This document shows positions 54,076 through 63,587 of a DNA stretch of 64,000 nt, in pieces. The stretch lies in the NCBI GenBank assembly GCA_947500845.1, contig CANMTP010000006.1:207101-271100 (forward strand), written 5' to 3'. The position numbers were made by a program, and so were the translations under genes. Numbering within the stretch: the stretch's first letter is position 1; each line of letters starts with the position of its first letter. Below the pieces are notes generated by a model that was given only the letters and a program-made list of their open reading frames with translations, was not told where the DNA came from and made no database searches. This DNA is from an uncultured Aquimarina sp. (GTDB lineage Bacteria > Bacteroidota > Bacteroidia > Flavobacteriales > Flavobacteriaceae).

Positions 54076-54471
54076 TTATTCGAGTTCGGCTTTTATCCAG
54101 GTTTGAGCTGTTTCCAGATCTTGAAAAGTAGTTATACCATTTTGAAGGAACATATTTTCAATATTTACACTGGTTTGTTGAACTCTATTGTATACCACAG
54201 CAGCAAAAGCCTTAAGGTTGGGAAAAACATCTTTTATTCGCATATAATCAGTAGGCTCGATAGAATATGAATTTATTCTATTTGAGATGTATCCGAAAGG
54301 TCGATTTTCAAAATGTAAATTGGTAAGTATCGAAAGTTCTTTTGCTTTTTCATAACCAAAACAAATACCTTCAGCCACTTCAATTACCAAGTAATTTTCA
54401 TAAAAAATTACTTTTCCCATTTCGAGATCATATGTTTTGATTATCTCCTCTTCCTCTATAGATTTGGGCAT
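54076..54471 (-). CDS. STAS/SpoIIAA-like small protein
   Basis: 131 aa without signal. A strand-helix pattern of the SpoIIAA-like (STAS/SEC14) group: MGKVIFYENYLVIEVAEGIC, FGYEKAKELSILTNLHFENR, GYISNRINSYSIEPTDYMRI and FAAVVYNRVQQTSVNIENMF, with a closing helix FQDLETAQTWIKAEL. Such proteins are frequent in Flavobacteriia and have no known function. Single gene. Confidence 0.65.
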   Translation of the reverse strand: MPKSIEEEEIIKTYDLEMGKVIFYENYLVIEVAEGICFGYEKAKELSILTNLHFENRPFGYISNRINSYSIEPTDYMRIKDVFPNLKAFAAVVYNRVQQTSVNIENMFLQNGITTFQDLETAQTWIKAELE

Positions 54472-54869
54472 TTTACTCGTAGTTTACAACATTATCGATT
54501 CGAGCATAAACGAAAAAATTATCGCTTACATTACTACTAAGTTGCGAAAATACACAAAAACATAAGACTATTAATAATTTTATCCTTTTATACAAGACTT
54601 CATTGAAAAATTGGAGAAATAATTATTACGCTGATTGAGATCGTAATAAGTACCGTAATCCTACTTATCTTTTGTATTTTTAAAAGATGTATTACACTAG
54701 TTGTTCTGGATGGTGTTTATTCGAATATCCTTTTCTTAAGCCTGCTCTCTCGTGCACGAGGTAAAAAATGCAAGTCTACCGGTTACTAATACTATAAAAA
54801 TTAAAAGAGCCGACTCATCAAATAGGCTCTTTTAGCGTGATACGAAATAAAATAAAAACTGAACGAACT
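54472..54869. other. Intergenic region
   Basis: 398 bases, mostly featureless AT-rich sequence, ending with the terminator of the sigma-factor operon (54802-54834). No gene found. Confidence 0.55.
54802..54834. terminator. Terminator of the sigma-factor operon
   Basis: Perfect arms TAAAAGAGCC and GGCTCTTTTA, A/T rich on both sides. Confidence 0.85.
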
Positions 54870-55475
54870 TTATTCTAATTCCTGAATTAAAGATTCAGCA
54901 GAATTAATATTATTTTTATAACACTTTAGGGCCCATCGAGAAAACAATATAAAAAATGTGATTGCTACAGGGATGGCTATAACAAAAAACCACGGATTTT
55001 TTGTCTCAGTGAAAAAATCTTTTCCTTTAATTATTTTCGAAGTAACAGGCATGATCGTAAGCATTAATACAAATCCCAGATAATATCCAACTGTGGTAAG
55101 TTTATGAAACTGTTTTTTGGCCATTGAATATTGGATCAATGTTTGCTTGTAACTATTTCTCGCTATATTAAGATTACGCATTCTATTAATTGACCTTAAA
55201 GTTAGTACAGGTAGTGTTAATAGCACTGTAAGACTAATTATACCTGATAATAAGCTATACCAATTATCTAATTTGCTTATATTTAGAAGTATTACAATCG
55301 CTATAGCATAACAAACCACTCCACCTATCATTTCAGGATATGCAATTCTATTCATTTTATTTCTATACTTTTCTTGTGTCATCATAATAATCATTTTATC
55401 AGTTAATTTTTTTTGTTTTTCTATTTGATCACTCATTTGTGACCAAACTGCTTGCATTTCTTCCAATTCCATCAT
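54870..55475 (-). CDS. Membrane protein coupled to an ECF sigma factor (possible anti-sigma)
   Basis: 201 aa. N-terminal helical segment (MELEEMQAVWSQMSDQIEKQ, then KKLTDKMIIM), then four hydrophobic helices (about 48-65, 72-92, 130-147, 165-182). It starts two bases after the sigma factor stop. The leading ~45 residues, predicted cytosolic, may hold the sigma factor like an anti-sigma domain, but no ZAS motif is visible. Family not recognised; pairing suggests regulation of the upstream sigma factor. Confidence 0.75.
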   Translation of the reverse strand: MMELEEMQAVWSQMSDQIEKQKKLTDKMIIMMTQEKYRNKMNRIAYPEMIGGVVCYAIAIVILLNISKLDNWYSLLSGIISLTVLLTLPVLTLRSINRMRNLNIARNSYKQTLIQYSMAKKQFHKLTTVGYYLGFVLMLTIMPVTSKIIKGKDFFTETKNPWFFVIAIPVAITFFILFSRWALKCYKNNINSAESLIQELE

Positions 55476-55477
55476 CT

Positions 55478-55966
55478 TTATTTTTTTACAATTAGTGTCT
55501 TTAGTTTTAGTTTTATCCGCGAAATTCTAGTACCTACATTACTCGGCGAAAGTCCCGTGATCAAGGCTATTTCTTCGTATTTTTTCCCTTCCAGCAATAA
55601 TAGCATTAATCCTTTTTCTAGTTCATTAAGTCCTTGAATATGAGTATATAATAGTTTTAATCGTTCTTCAAATACTGAATCATGCTGCTCGGTTTGCTGC
55701 ATAATTACTTTATCAATCCCTATGTAGTCAACTCTTCGTTTTTCCTTTTTTAATCTAGTGATAGCGGTATTCAAAGCAACCCTGTACATCCAGGTACTTA
55801 TCTTTGAATTTCCTTTAAAACTGTCGAAGGATTTCCATAATTGATACACAATTTCTTGATACAAATCCTTTTGATCATCTTGATTATTGGTGTAGATAGT
55901 GGTTATTTTATAAATAACTCCTTCATGGTCCTTAATAATTCGAGTAAACTCATACTCTTTACTCAT
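55478..55966 (-). CDS. RNA polymerase sigma factor, ECF subfamily
   Basis: 162 aa. Region 2: FTRIIKDHEGVIYKITTIYT, KDLYQEIVYQLWKSFDSFKG and ISTWMYRVALNTAITRLKKE (the usual Y.IA.N pattern appears as YRVALN). Region 4: LMLLLLEGKKYEEIALITGL, SPSNVGTRISRIKLKLK. Standard ECF size. It heads a two-gene operon with the membrane protein at 54870. Target promoters cannot be told. Confidence 0.92.
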   Translation of the reverse strand: MSKEYEFTRIIKDHEGVIYKITTIYTNNQDDQKDLYQEIVYQLWKSFDSFKGNSKISTWMYRVALNTAITRLKKEKRRVDYIGIDKVIMQQTEQHDSVFEERLKLLYTHIQGLNELEKGLMLLLLEGKKYEEIALITGLSPSNVGTRISRIKLKLKTLIVKK

Positions 55967-56129
55967 ACTGGGTTACATTTTTCTTAATTAGTACAGAAGA
56001 CACAAAAAAAATCACAAAACCCTAAAAATTATTTTATCATTTTGTGTTTCAATTTAAGAAAACAAGAAAGGATTAATATAAAAAGATAGAATAGAAGACC
56101 AGTATTAATCAATAAAAAAGGCGTTACAA

Positions 56130-56777
56130 TTATTCTTTGACAACGATAAGAGTCGCTTTTACACCTGTGGTAAGATTCCACTCATTACCCGTAAGTAAAT
56201 TTCCCTGGTCATCATAAAGATGAAACTCTGCAGTATTTGGACCTGACTCTCCCTGATTTAAAGCTTGGATATCAATTTTATTAAATCCTTTTAATAGATC
56301 AATTTTTAATCCTTGAAAAGATCCCGAAAGATAAACACTAGAAGCCAAGACATCATCATTAACAAAAATTCTCACGATATCTCCATCAACAAATTGATGA
56401 TCGCGATAAATTAATCTCACGAATTCTCCTCCGCTCTTAAAATCACCTAAGTATTGATCACTTTTATACTCTTCTTTAATCTCGTTGTCCTTTTTGAACC
56501 ATTTTGGAGTACCTTCTATTTCCGGTTTGAAAAATCCGTCGTCACCTGCCATACTAAAAGGTTTCCGATTACGAGCATAATCTTTGAGTTCGTTAGGAGG
56601 AGTATATAAAGTAAAATTATTATTTGTCTTAGAAGTAGATAATTCTCCTGACAAACTATATTTATTAGTGTTGAGATCAGATTCGCTATCGATTCTCAAA
56701 GAAGAAGTACTCTCTACCTGTGCATTTACAAATGCACTAGTCATTATCGAAAACAACAAAAAGAATATCTTTCTCAT
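56130..56777 (-). CDS. Exported protein, unknown
   Basis: 215 aa with a signal peptide (MRKIFFLLFSIMTSAFVNAQ). The first 80 residues are Ser/Asn-rich and probably unstructured. The C-terminal ~120 residues form a beta domain: GEFVRLIYRDHQFVDGDIVR, IFVNDDVLASSVYLSGSFQG, GFNKIDIQALNQGESGPNTA and FHLYDDQGNLLTGNEW. Similar exported proteins are common in Flavobacteriaceae, but I recognise no named family. Monocistronic, divergent from the sensor kinase-like gene. Confidence 0.7.
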   Translation of the reverse strand: MRKIFFLLFSIMTSAFVNAQVESTSSLRIDSESDLNTNKYSLSGELSTSKTNNNFTLYTPPNELKDYARNRKPFSMAGDDGFFKPEIEGTPKWFKKDNEIKEEYKSDQYLGDFKSGGEFVRLIYRDHQFVDGDIVRIFVNDDVLASSVYLSGSFQGLKIDLLKGFNKIDIQALNQGESGPNTAEFHLYDDQGNLLTGNEWNLTTGVKATLIVVKE

Positions 56778-56912
56778 ATCTAATAGCTCGATCTAAAAAT
56801 ATAGTGATAAAGATAAGTATTATAGGGCTTAAGAGTGTTAATTACCTGTAAAATCTTTTGATGGGTATGTTTTTTTACTCCTTACTCATCAATATTCTTG
56901 TAAGATAAGTCT

Positions 56913-56920
56913 TATATTTG
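56913..56920 (+). promoter_or_regulatory. -7 box of the hybrid kinase gene
   Basis: TATATTTG, 18 bases upstream of the ATG at 56939. No clear -33 partner. Confidence 0.5.
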
Positions 56921-56938
56921 TGCTCTAAAAAAGTAGCT

Positions 56939-58189
56939 ATGACCAACTATATAATCGGAGGCTTACTTCTGGCTATCATTCTTTTTTTGTGGATGAAATA
57001 TTCAACGGCAAAAAAGGCTCTTAACAATAGGAATAAGGAATTAGATTCTTTAAAAATAGAAACAGAAGAACAATTTAACCAACAACATGATTACATATCG
57101 CTATTAAGTCAAGAACTTAGAACTCCGTTATACGGTATCATGGGATTAACAAATTTGATCGCTTCAGAACACCCAGAGCTGGAAAACGACAGAAAATTAA
57201 AATCTCTAAAATTTTCTGGAGATTACTTACTAACACTTATAAACAATGTATTACATGTAAACTATCTAGACTCTGAAGGTATTACTGCAAAAGATACATC
57301 TTTTGACCTTAACGAGGTTACACAAAATCTTGTCAATTCGTTTAGCTATGCTACGGAAAATAGTGATAATATTCTACATTATGAATTTGATCCGGAAATT
57401 GATCAAATAATTGAAGGAGATCCTGCTATTCTTTGCCAAATACTCATGAATTTATTGAATAATGCTTTACGCTTTACTAAAAATGGAAATGTATATTTTT
57501 CAGTTAATCTCATAAAGAGTAACCAGGATTCAAGTACGTTTTCTTTTAAAGTTAATCACGATGGATACGATGTGTCTAAAGAAGATGAAAATTCTATTTA
57601 TCAAGAGTTTATTGATGTTCAACAGGCAAAGAAATCCTATTTAGGTGTCGGGTTAAACTCAAAAATACTAAAGCGACTGGCAGATGCCTTAAAAGGTGAA
57701 GTTATTATACATAATAGTCCAAATGCCGGTTCTGAATATGCTTTTGTGGTTGATTTCAAAAAATTACCAAATAAAGATGCAACAAAAAAGGTTGATACTA
57801 TTTCTTCAAATGAAACAAGATTAAAGGCACTCATTGTAGATGATAATAAACTAAATCTTTTAGTTGCAGATAAAATGCTATCTAAAGAAAATTTTGATTG
57901 TTCAACTATAGATAATGGTTTTGATGCCATCGAATTGGCTAAAGAAAATCGTTACGATATCATATTAATGGATATTAATATGCCAAAACTTAACGGAATT
58001 GGTACTACTAAAAGAATTCGGGAATTTGATCCTAAAACACCTATAATTGCATTAACCGCAGTAGATGTAACCCAACTGAATAAACAAATTATACACGCCG
58101 GATTAAATGACTATATTCTAAAACCTTACAACAAAAATAGTTTACTGGAAATGATTAATAAACATCTGGATACTTCAGTACGTAACTAG
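56939..58189 (+). CDS. Hybrid histidine kinase-like protein lacking the phospho-His
   Basis: 416 aa from the ATG at 56939. One N-terminal helix (IIGGLLLAIILFLWMKY), a coiled segment, then a kinase-like core. The H-box reads YISLLSQELRTPLYGIMGL: the His of the usual SHELRTPL is Gln. N-box QILMNLLNNALRFTKNG is good, the D/G box is weak (VNHDGYDVSK) and the G2 loop is GVGLNSKIL. A REC domain (about 295-412) is intact: LIVDDNKLN, phospho-Asp in ILMDINMPKLNG, ALTA and ILKPYN. So it cannot autophosphorylate at the usual site, but the receiver could be phosphorylated by another kinase. No extracellular sensor domain. Confidence 0.85.
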   Translation: MTNYIIGGLLLAIILFLWMKYSTAKKALNNRNKELDSLKIETEEQFNQQHDYISLLSQELRTPLYGIMGLTNLIASEHPELENDRKLKSLKFSGDYLLTLINNVLHVNYLDSEGITAKDTSFDLNEVTQNLVNSFSYATENSDNILHYEFDPEIDQIIEGDPAILCQILMNLLNNALRFTKNGNVYFSVNLIKSNQDSSTFSFKVNHDGYDVSKEDENSIYQEFIDVQQAKKSYLGVGLNSKILKRLADALKGEVIIHNSPNAGSEYAFVVDFKKLPNKDATKKVDTISSNETRLKALIVDDNKLNLLVADKMLSKENFDCSTIDNGFDAIELAKENRYDIILMDINMPKLNGIGTTKRIREFDPKTPIIALTAVDVTQLNKQIIHAGLNDYILKPYNKNSLLEMINKHLDTSVRN

Positions 58190-58192
58190 CAT

Positions 58193-59161
58193 TTATTGTG
58201 CTGAAGTAACGATTATCTGTTGCCCTACTTTCAATACTGAATTTTTTCTAATTGCATTTATTTTACAAATTTCGGCTATAGCTAATCCGTGTCTATTAGC
58301 AATTCTATATAGGGTATCTCCTTTTTTAACCGTATAAATCTTTTTTTGTCGCTCCTCATGAAGGACAATATCATTTATCGTTTTATGAACGACTATATTA
58401 CTCTGTCGGGTAGAACGGTGATATCTTGGTGTCATCCACTTTCTGGTTACAAAAACAACATCTGATCTTATCTCCGTTCTGTCTGTAAACTCAAATAAGT
58501 ACTCTGGATTGATACTTTTTCCATGATATTTCACCTCCAAATGTAAATGACTACCTCTTGCATTACCTGTTATCCCCCCTTTTGCAATGGCTTGTCCTTT
58601 TTTAATTTCATCATTTTCTTTGACTAAAAACTTGGATAAGTGTGCATATACCGTTTCTAAGCCATTGTAATGTCTTATAACTACCGTATTTCCATGCCCC
58701 CCATGATATCCAACATATCGTACTTTACCATCGAGTATTGATCTTACAGTATCTCCGACCCAAAGATCGATATCTATTCCTCTGTGAGGTCTTCCTCTCC
58801 TCCATCCATATCGAGAGGTAACGACCATTTTTCTATCTATAGGTGAAGAGAATTGTTTATCATCAAAGGTTAACTGGAAAGGGAAAGTAATATTTTCTCC
58901 TCCATACGGATTAAATCTTACGTTATCCCATTTGCTATCAAAATCTTTAGTAATATCTGCTAGCTTATTAGAAATATCTTCTTTAGATCTATTCTTCTTG
59001 GCATAAATTGGTAAAAAAACGGTGTCACCATTTATGAACAATTTTTCATAGTATTCTACTGCTGTATCATTTGGTTGGCTATATATTTTTTGTGTTGATA
59101 TCAACAAAAATGATACGAATACAATAATATAAGATACACGCCTTTTAATTGTAATAAACAT
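58193..59161 (-). CDS. M23 peptidase with C-terminal LysM domain
   Basis: 322 aa with a signal peptide/anchor (SYIIVFVSFLLISTQKIYSQ). M23 core at about residues 105-220: RPHRGIDIDLWVGDTVRSI (His, Asp), TVYAHLSKFLVKENDEIKKG and GSHLHLEVKYHGKSINPEY (HxH). LysM at about 277-320: YTVKKGDTLYRIANRHGLAI. The zinc residues are complete, so it should cleave peptidoglycan cross-bridges or stems, tethered by LysM. Convergent with the kinase gene (3 bases apart). Confidence 0.92.
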   Translation of the reverse strand: MFITIKRRVSYIIVFVSFLLISTQKIYSQPNDTAVEYYEKLFINGDTVFLPIYAKKNRSKEDISNKLADITKDFDSKWDNVRFNPYGGENITFPFQLTFDDKQFSSPIDRKMVVTSRYGWRRGRPHRGIDIDLWVGDTVRSILDGKVRYVGYHGGHGNTVVIRHYNGLETVYAHLSKFLVKENDEIKKGQAIAKGGITGNARGSHLHLEVKYHGKSINPEYLFEFTDRTEIRSDVVFVTRKWMTPRYHRSTRQSNIVVHKTINDIVLHEERQKKIYTVKKGDTLYRIANRHGLAIAEICKINAIRKNSVLKVGQQIIVTSAQ

Positions 59162-59488
59162 ATAATATTCTTAGAATTTAAAGTAGACCTGGGCAAGTAT
59201 CTATGTTTTTCAATATGACCGTAAAAATAATACGTTGTTACAATAAATCGATAATTTATTCAAAAAAATTTAAGGTCGGAAATTTTTATATTATTCTATT
59301 TTTTTGAATACCAGTTAGTTGTCAAAAGCTTCTTTTTACAGTACTCACGTATATATTATACGGAATATCGTTTAAACTTGAAATTATTAACATTTTTTAA
59401 GAAATGGATATGAAAAAATTAGTATCTGTATAAGCAATAAATGAAATACCTCATAGTTAAAATAGCATAATAAATTAATTAAATAACC
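59162..59488. other. Divergent intergenic region M23 / OmpA-like
   Basis: 327 AT-rich bases with both promoters. No repeat, operator or gene recognised. Confidence 0.5.
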
Positions 59489-60325
59489 ATGAAAAAATCA
59501 TTCACATTTATTGTACTATCAGGGGCTATATTGATGAGTTCTTGTGTATCAAAGAAAAAGTATGTTGCCTTAGAACAAGAATTACAAGATACGCGCAGTA
59601 CTTTACAGAGGACAGCAGTTGAAAAAGACGAATTAGAAGGCAAGTTTGCTAAAATTGAAGCCAGAGTAGCTGATTACAATGAGAAAATCAACTCATTAAA
59701 AGAAGCTGGAGACGACAAAATGGTCATGGTAGACGATATTGTTGCCGTATCTAACAATTCTAAAGAAAAAATGAGAGAAACGCTTGCCAAAGTTGATCCA
59801 AATAAACTTCAAGAGGCAAAAACTCTTAAAGATTCTATGAATTTAGCCGTCTCGCATAATCTTAAGAGCTCATTAGATGATAGTCTTAAAGAGGACGAAG
59901 ACATCTCTATCAATATTGACAATACGGTTGTTATGATATCAATTTCTGACAAGATGTTGTTCAAAACTGGAAGCTACAGGGTAAGTGATAAAGCTAATGA
60001 AATTCTGGAAAAATTGGCCAACGTCATCAATTCAGAACCGAGTATTGAAGTGATGGTTGAAGGACATACTGATCCGCGTACTATAAGTAATGCCGTGGTT
60101 CAGGATAACTGGGATCTAAGTGTAAAAAGAGCAACTTCAATTGTAAGAAAATTACAAAATAAATATGACGTCGCACCAGAAAAATTAATCGCTTCGGGAA
60201 GAAGCAGCTATAAACCTCTTGTAGAAAATGATTCTGAAGAGAATATGGCAATTAATAGACGAACCAAAATTGTTTTATTACCAAATATGGATAAGTTCTT
60301 TGCTTTGCTTACTGCTTCTAACTAA
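59489..60325 (+). CDS. OmpA-family lipoprotein
   Basis: 278 aa with lipobox (GAILMSSC, Cys about 19). Residues about 28-70 are coiled-coil-like (YVALEQELQDTRSTLQRTAV, KDELEGKFAKIEARV). The C-terminal ~115 residues are an OmpA peptidoglycan-binding domain: KMLFKTGSYRVSDKANEILE, VMVEGHTDPRTISN, WDLSVKRATSIVRKL and NMAINRRTKIVL. It links the outer membrane to the wall. Near a peptidoglycan hydrolase, convergent with nothing; ended by its own terminator. Confidence 0.92.
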   Translation: MKKSFTFIVLSGAILMSSCVSKKKYVALEQELQDTRSTLQRTAVEKDELEGKFAKIEARVADYNEKINSLKEAGDDKMVMVDDIVAVSNNSKEKMRETLAKVDPNKLQEAKTLKDSMNLAVSHNLKSSLDDSLKEDEDISINIDNTVVMISISDKMLFKTGSYRVSDKANEILEKLANVINSEPSIEVMVEGHTDPRTISNAVVQDNWDLSVKRATSIVRKLQNKYDVAPEKLIASGRSSYKPLVENDSEENMAINRRTKIVLLPNMDKFFALLTASN

Positions 60326-60348
60326 ATTATAAGAATTATCATAATTGT

Positions 60349-60387
60349 AAAAAAGGGTAAGTTACCGACCGGTGATTTGCCCTTTTT
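60349..60387 (+). terminator. Terminator of the OmpA-like gene
   Basis: AAAAAAGGGTAA... pairs with ...ATTTGCCCTTTTT, with an inner ACCG/CGGT stem. Confidence 0.8.
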
Positions 60388-60567
60388 ACTCGATAATCGA
60401 GATTTAAATACTCTATAGCTTGTCGCGAAATCAAAATTAATGTCCTACCGATGCCTAGTGGGCTTGCCCTGAGGTAGTTTACTTCTTTTAAAAACAAAAC
60501 AAATACTGCTTATTAAACCTTTTCAAAGTTACCTAGTCTTACTTAAAAATCAATACATATTTAAATT

Positions 60568-60978
60568 ATGAAAGGCATAACATTACAAAGGTTTTCTATT
60601 TCAATACTATTACTAGTATTAGTAATGATTACAAGTAGTTTTACTACAAATAATGGTCTATGGGATCATTTAGGTTCAAGAACTGTTAATTATCGATTAG
60701 ATAGAGATGTTATCAAGGTAACTGCAAAAGAAGGAAGTTTTAAAAAGCTAAAAGTAAAGGTAACTGGTGGTTCTATCAATATGCACCGCATGATTATACA
60801 ATACGGTAACGGTCAAAAAGATGAGATACTGTTGAGACACAATTTTTCACAAAGAAGTGCGACCAGAGTAATTGATTTAAAAGGAAACAAAAGAGTTATA
60901 AGAGATATCACTTTCTTTTATGACACTAAGAATTTATCCAGAAAACGTGCAAAGGTACATGTGTTTGGAAAACATTGA
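60568..60978 (+). CDS. DUF2541-like exported protein
   Basis: 136 aa with a signal peptide (ISILLLVLVMITSSFT). The mature part fits the DUF2541 pattern: WDHLGSRTVNYRLDRDVIKV, FKKLKVKVTGGSINMHRMII, QYGNGQKDEILLRHNF and RVIDLKGNKRVIRDITFFYD. Members are small exported proteins of unknown role. Single gene with its own terminator. Family call is by pattern only. Confidence 0.65.
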   Translation: MKGITLQRFSISILLLVLVMITSSFTTNNGLWDHLGSRTVNYRLDRDVIKVTAKEGSFKKLKVKVTGGSINMHRMIIQYGNGQKDEILLRHNFSQRSATRVIDLKGNKRVIRDITFFYDTKNLSRKRAKVHVFGKH

Positions 60979-61002
60979 AAAATAATAAAACCCATAAAAC
61001 AG

Positions 61003-61031
61003 AAGAGCAACTAAATGAAAAAGTTGCTCTT
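61003..61031. terminator. Terminator between convergent genes
   Basis: AAGAGCAACT and AGTTGCTCTT arms with an A-rich loop and TTATTTTATT after it, between the genes ending at 60978 and 61032. Confidence 0.85.
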
Positions 61032-62246
61032 TTATTTTATTCTATAGTAACCGCACTTCAGGTAGGCACCTTCTGGAAAGGTAATGGGATGATCAATGTC
61101 GTGGTATGTTTTTTCTAATACTTCAAAAGTTTTTCCCGAATCAAGTATATTTTCTTCACAAATTTTGAAAAAATCGTCTGCAATTACTCTGGATGAACAT
61201 GAGGCCAGTACAAGTATACCTTTGGGTGAAACTAACCTTGTTCCTAATCTTGCTAATTTAGCATAGCTCTTTTCGGCTTTAGAAATTTCACTTTCCCTTT
61301 TAGCAAAAGAAGGAGGATCAATTACTACGATATCAAATTGTTTATGCGCGTCTATTAAGCTTTGTAGTCCCTCAAAAGCATCGCTAACCAATATGTCATG
61401 CTTCCCGTTATGATCGTTTAAAGAAGCATTTTCTTTTGCTATTTCCAAAGCTTGTCGGCTAATATCCAGGCTAATCACTTCTTTAGCCCCACCATACAAG
61501 GCATGCACAGAAAACCCTCCGGCATAAGAAAACACGTCCAAAACCATTTTTCCTTTAGAAAGCTCTCCTACTCTTTTTCTATTATGTCGATGATCCAAAA
61601 AGTATCCCGTTTTGTGCCCCTTGATTACATTTGCCGAAAATAGTACTCCATGTTCCCTAAAAACAACGACTTCATTTTCTAATTTTCCATAGAGAACTGA
61701 TCCATCAATGAGACCATACGTTTCACCTTTTGCTTTTAGCAATCTACTCAATCTTAGTACAACAGTTTTACATTGTGTGACTTTAATTAGATGTTGTAGT
61801 ATCTCATTAAGATAAGGAAACCAAATATGGGAATATAACTTGATGACCAAAACCTGATCGTAAACATCGGCAATAAAACCCGGAAAACTATCATTCTCGC
61901 CAAAAAGTAATCGATAACTATTTGTATTGGTATCAAGAAGGGGTTTACGAATTGTGTAAGCAGAATCAATTTTGGAAGCGAACCACTCCTCGTTAATTTG
62001 GGATGCCTTTTTAAATTGAATTAGTTTTATTCGGATTGGGGAGAAAGGATCATATAAACCACAAGCCAAAAAGTTGTTCTTTTTAGTATCATATATAACA
62101 ACCAAATCTCCTGCCTTTCCTTCTGTGTTTTGTTTGATAATACTATCTTCGAAAACCCATGGATGGCCTCTTTTCACCATTTTCTCTCCAGAAGGCCTTA
62201 GCTTAACAGCAATCCTTTTTGTATCAATGTCCTTTATAAATTTCAT
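61032..62246 (-). CDS. RlmI-type SAM-dependent rRNA methyltransferase
   Basis: 404 aa from the ATG at 62246 (an upstream TTG would add three residues). N-terminal PUA-like domain (IAVKLRPSGEKMVKRGHPWV, NFLACGLYDPFSPIRIKLIQ), a middle RlmI/RlmK-type domain (RLSRLLKAKGETYGLIDGSV) and a C-terminal methyltransferase: KTGYFLDHRHNRKRVGEL, VLDVFSYAGGFSVHALYGGA and VVIDPPSFAKRES (the DPPSF motif). E. coli RlmI methylates C1962 of 23S rRNA. Exact target here is inferred. Confidence 0.88.
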   Translation of the reverse strand: MKFIKDIDTKRIAVKLRPSGEKMVKRGHPWVFEDSIIKQNTEGKAGDLVVIYDTKKNNFLACGLYDPFSPIRIKLIQFKKASQINEEWFASKIDSAYTIRKPLLDTNTNSYRLLFGENDSFPGFIADVYDQVLVIKLYSHIWFPYLNEILQHLIKVTQCKTVVLRLSRLLKAKGETYGLIDGSVLYGKLENEVVVFREHGVLFSANVIKGHKTGYFLDHRHNRKRVGELSKGKMVLDVFSYAGGFSVHALYGGAKEVISLDISRQALEIAKENASLNDHNGKHDILVSDAFEGLQSLIDAHKQFDIVVIDPPSFAKRESEISKAEKSYAKLARLGTRLVSPKGILVLASCSSRVIADDFFKICEENILDSGKTFEVLEKTYHDIDHPITFPEGAYLKCGYYRIK

Positions 62247-62309
62247 ACTGAACAAGATTACTACTATTTTTATAATTCCTCAAGTTTACCGTAGTGAAAT
62301 AATAAAATG

Positions 62310-62353
62310 AAAAAGCACTTATCTCAAGAAGTATCAAGATAAGCGCCTTTTCT
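62310..62353 (-). terminator. Possible terminator downstream of the M57-like gene
   Basis: AAAAAGCaCTTATCT and AGATAAGcGCcTTTT arms. On the reverse strand it ends in GCTTTTTC. It lies 170 bases after the M57-like stop. Confidence 0.6.
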
Positions 62354-62526
62354 GTATTGTTAAAACTAAGTTTTGCAGCTAAGTGAGTACTTTTTCCTAT
62401 AGCTCCTTATATATTAGACGACTATGTCTTTCTTTTGTTACATGAGCCATAAAATTCTCTCGAATAATGTTTACTATTTGACGGAATTTCTAATTAGTTC
62501 TCTTTTAAAACAGTAATAAATTATAT

Positions 62527-63366
62527 TTAATACAAAACGTTTAAAGCAATAATATCATTATTATTGAAGGAGTCGGCTGGACCGCATGCCTGCATCAGTG
62601 ATGATGAATCAGATACGGTTGGAGTACCATCAATATGAATGGCTCCAACCCCTGCACTACCCTCGTTAATATTTTGACCACAACTTTCTCTTGTCATAAA
62701 ATCAGTATGGCGAAATCCAATACAATGACCAACTTCGTGAGCCATAGTACCTTTTACCTCGGCCAAAGAGGGATTAAGCAACTCAAACCATCTACTATTT
62801 ATTCCAAAACCTTTTGCCGGATTACCTCTTCTATCTGGAAATCCAGCGGCTCTTCCTAAAGTAATAAATCCTCCAGATTCTAATTCATAAAACTCGGTAA
62901 CCTCAATATTCGCTTTTCTTCTTCCATTGAGACCAAAAGCTACACGCTGAAAGGTTAACTGCAAATTTTCTGAATTGTACATAGAAATCATTGCATCTAA
63001 TGCGTCTGATCCCAGGCTACCCAGGGCTGGATCTACACTTACCGTAATTACTCTTGGGAGTCCGGTTACTAAGTTTGTAGTGCGATATTGTTTTTCGTGA
63101 GGGCCAATGACTCCTTGTGATAGTTCATCGATTTGTTCAAAAGTTAAGAACATATCTTCGACTGCTACTCCTCTTTCTCCCATAAATTCAATTATACGAG
63201 CATTTTCTGTTGTGAAATGGGCTTTCTCTAATTTTGCCAAAACTTCTTTTGAAATTTCGCTTTCAAACTGACCTATTTCTTCAGGATTGTCAGAATCACA
63301 AGAAATAAAAATAGTAATCATTAAGAATACCACAGTATAAAATGATAAAACTTTACTTTTTTTCAT
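62527..63366 (-). CDS. M57-like zinc metalloprotease lipoprotein
   Basis: 279 aa from the ATG at 63366; a further ATG at 63390 would add eight residues. Lipobox ITIFISC (Cys about 23). Zinc motif MAHEVGHCIGFRHTDF (HExxHxxGxxH) and a Met-turn-like SSLMQACG further on. VIGPHEKQYRTTNLVTG and FITLGRAAGFP precede it. This is the M57 / dual-action HEIGH metalloprotease pattern, common in Flavobacteriia and Aquimarina-like marine bacteria. It may act on secreted proteins. Monocistronic. Confidence 0.87.
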   Translation of the reverse strand: MKKSKVLSFYTVVFLMITIFISCDSDNPEEIGQFESEISKEVLAKLEKAHFTTENARIIEFMGERGVAVEDMFLTFEQIDELSQGVIGPHEKQYRTTNLVTGLPRVITVSVDPALGSLGSDALDAMISMYNSENLQLTFQRVAFGLNGRRKANIEVTEFYELESGGFITLGRAAGFPDRRGNPAKGFGINSRWFELLNPSLAEVKGTMAHEVGHCIGFRHTDFMTRESCGQNINEGSAGVGAIHIDGTPTVSDSSSLMQACGPADSFNNNDIIALNVLY

Positions 63367-63575
63367 TTTTTTAATATTTAAGTTGGACATATTTTATTTG
63401 TAGCCCAATGTAAATATTATTTCTTCAAAAAAAAGTACACAAGTGTTAAATTCATAGATTAAATACATTATTTATCTGTTAAATGCGGTTAAACCATAAT
63501 AAAAATTTATGTATATCAGAAAATTCTTTCATTTTATTTGAATCAATCTTTAACATATTCATAAAATTAAATATG

Positions 63576-63583
63576 TATATTTG
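63576..63583 (+). promoter_or_regulatory. -7 box of the ArsR-type gene
   Basis: TATATTTG four bases before the ATG at 63588, as at the BlaI-like gene; the transcript may be nearly leaderless. Confidence 0.5.
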
Positions 63584-63587
63584 TTCT

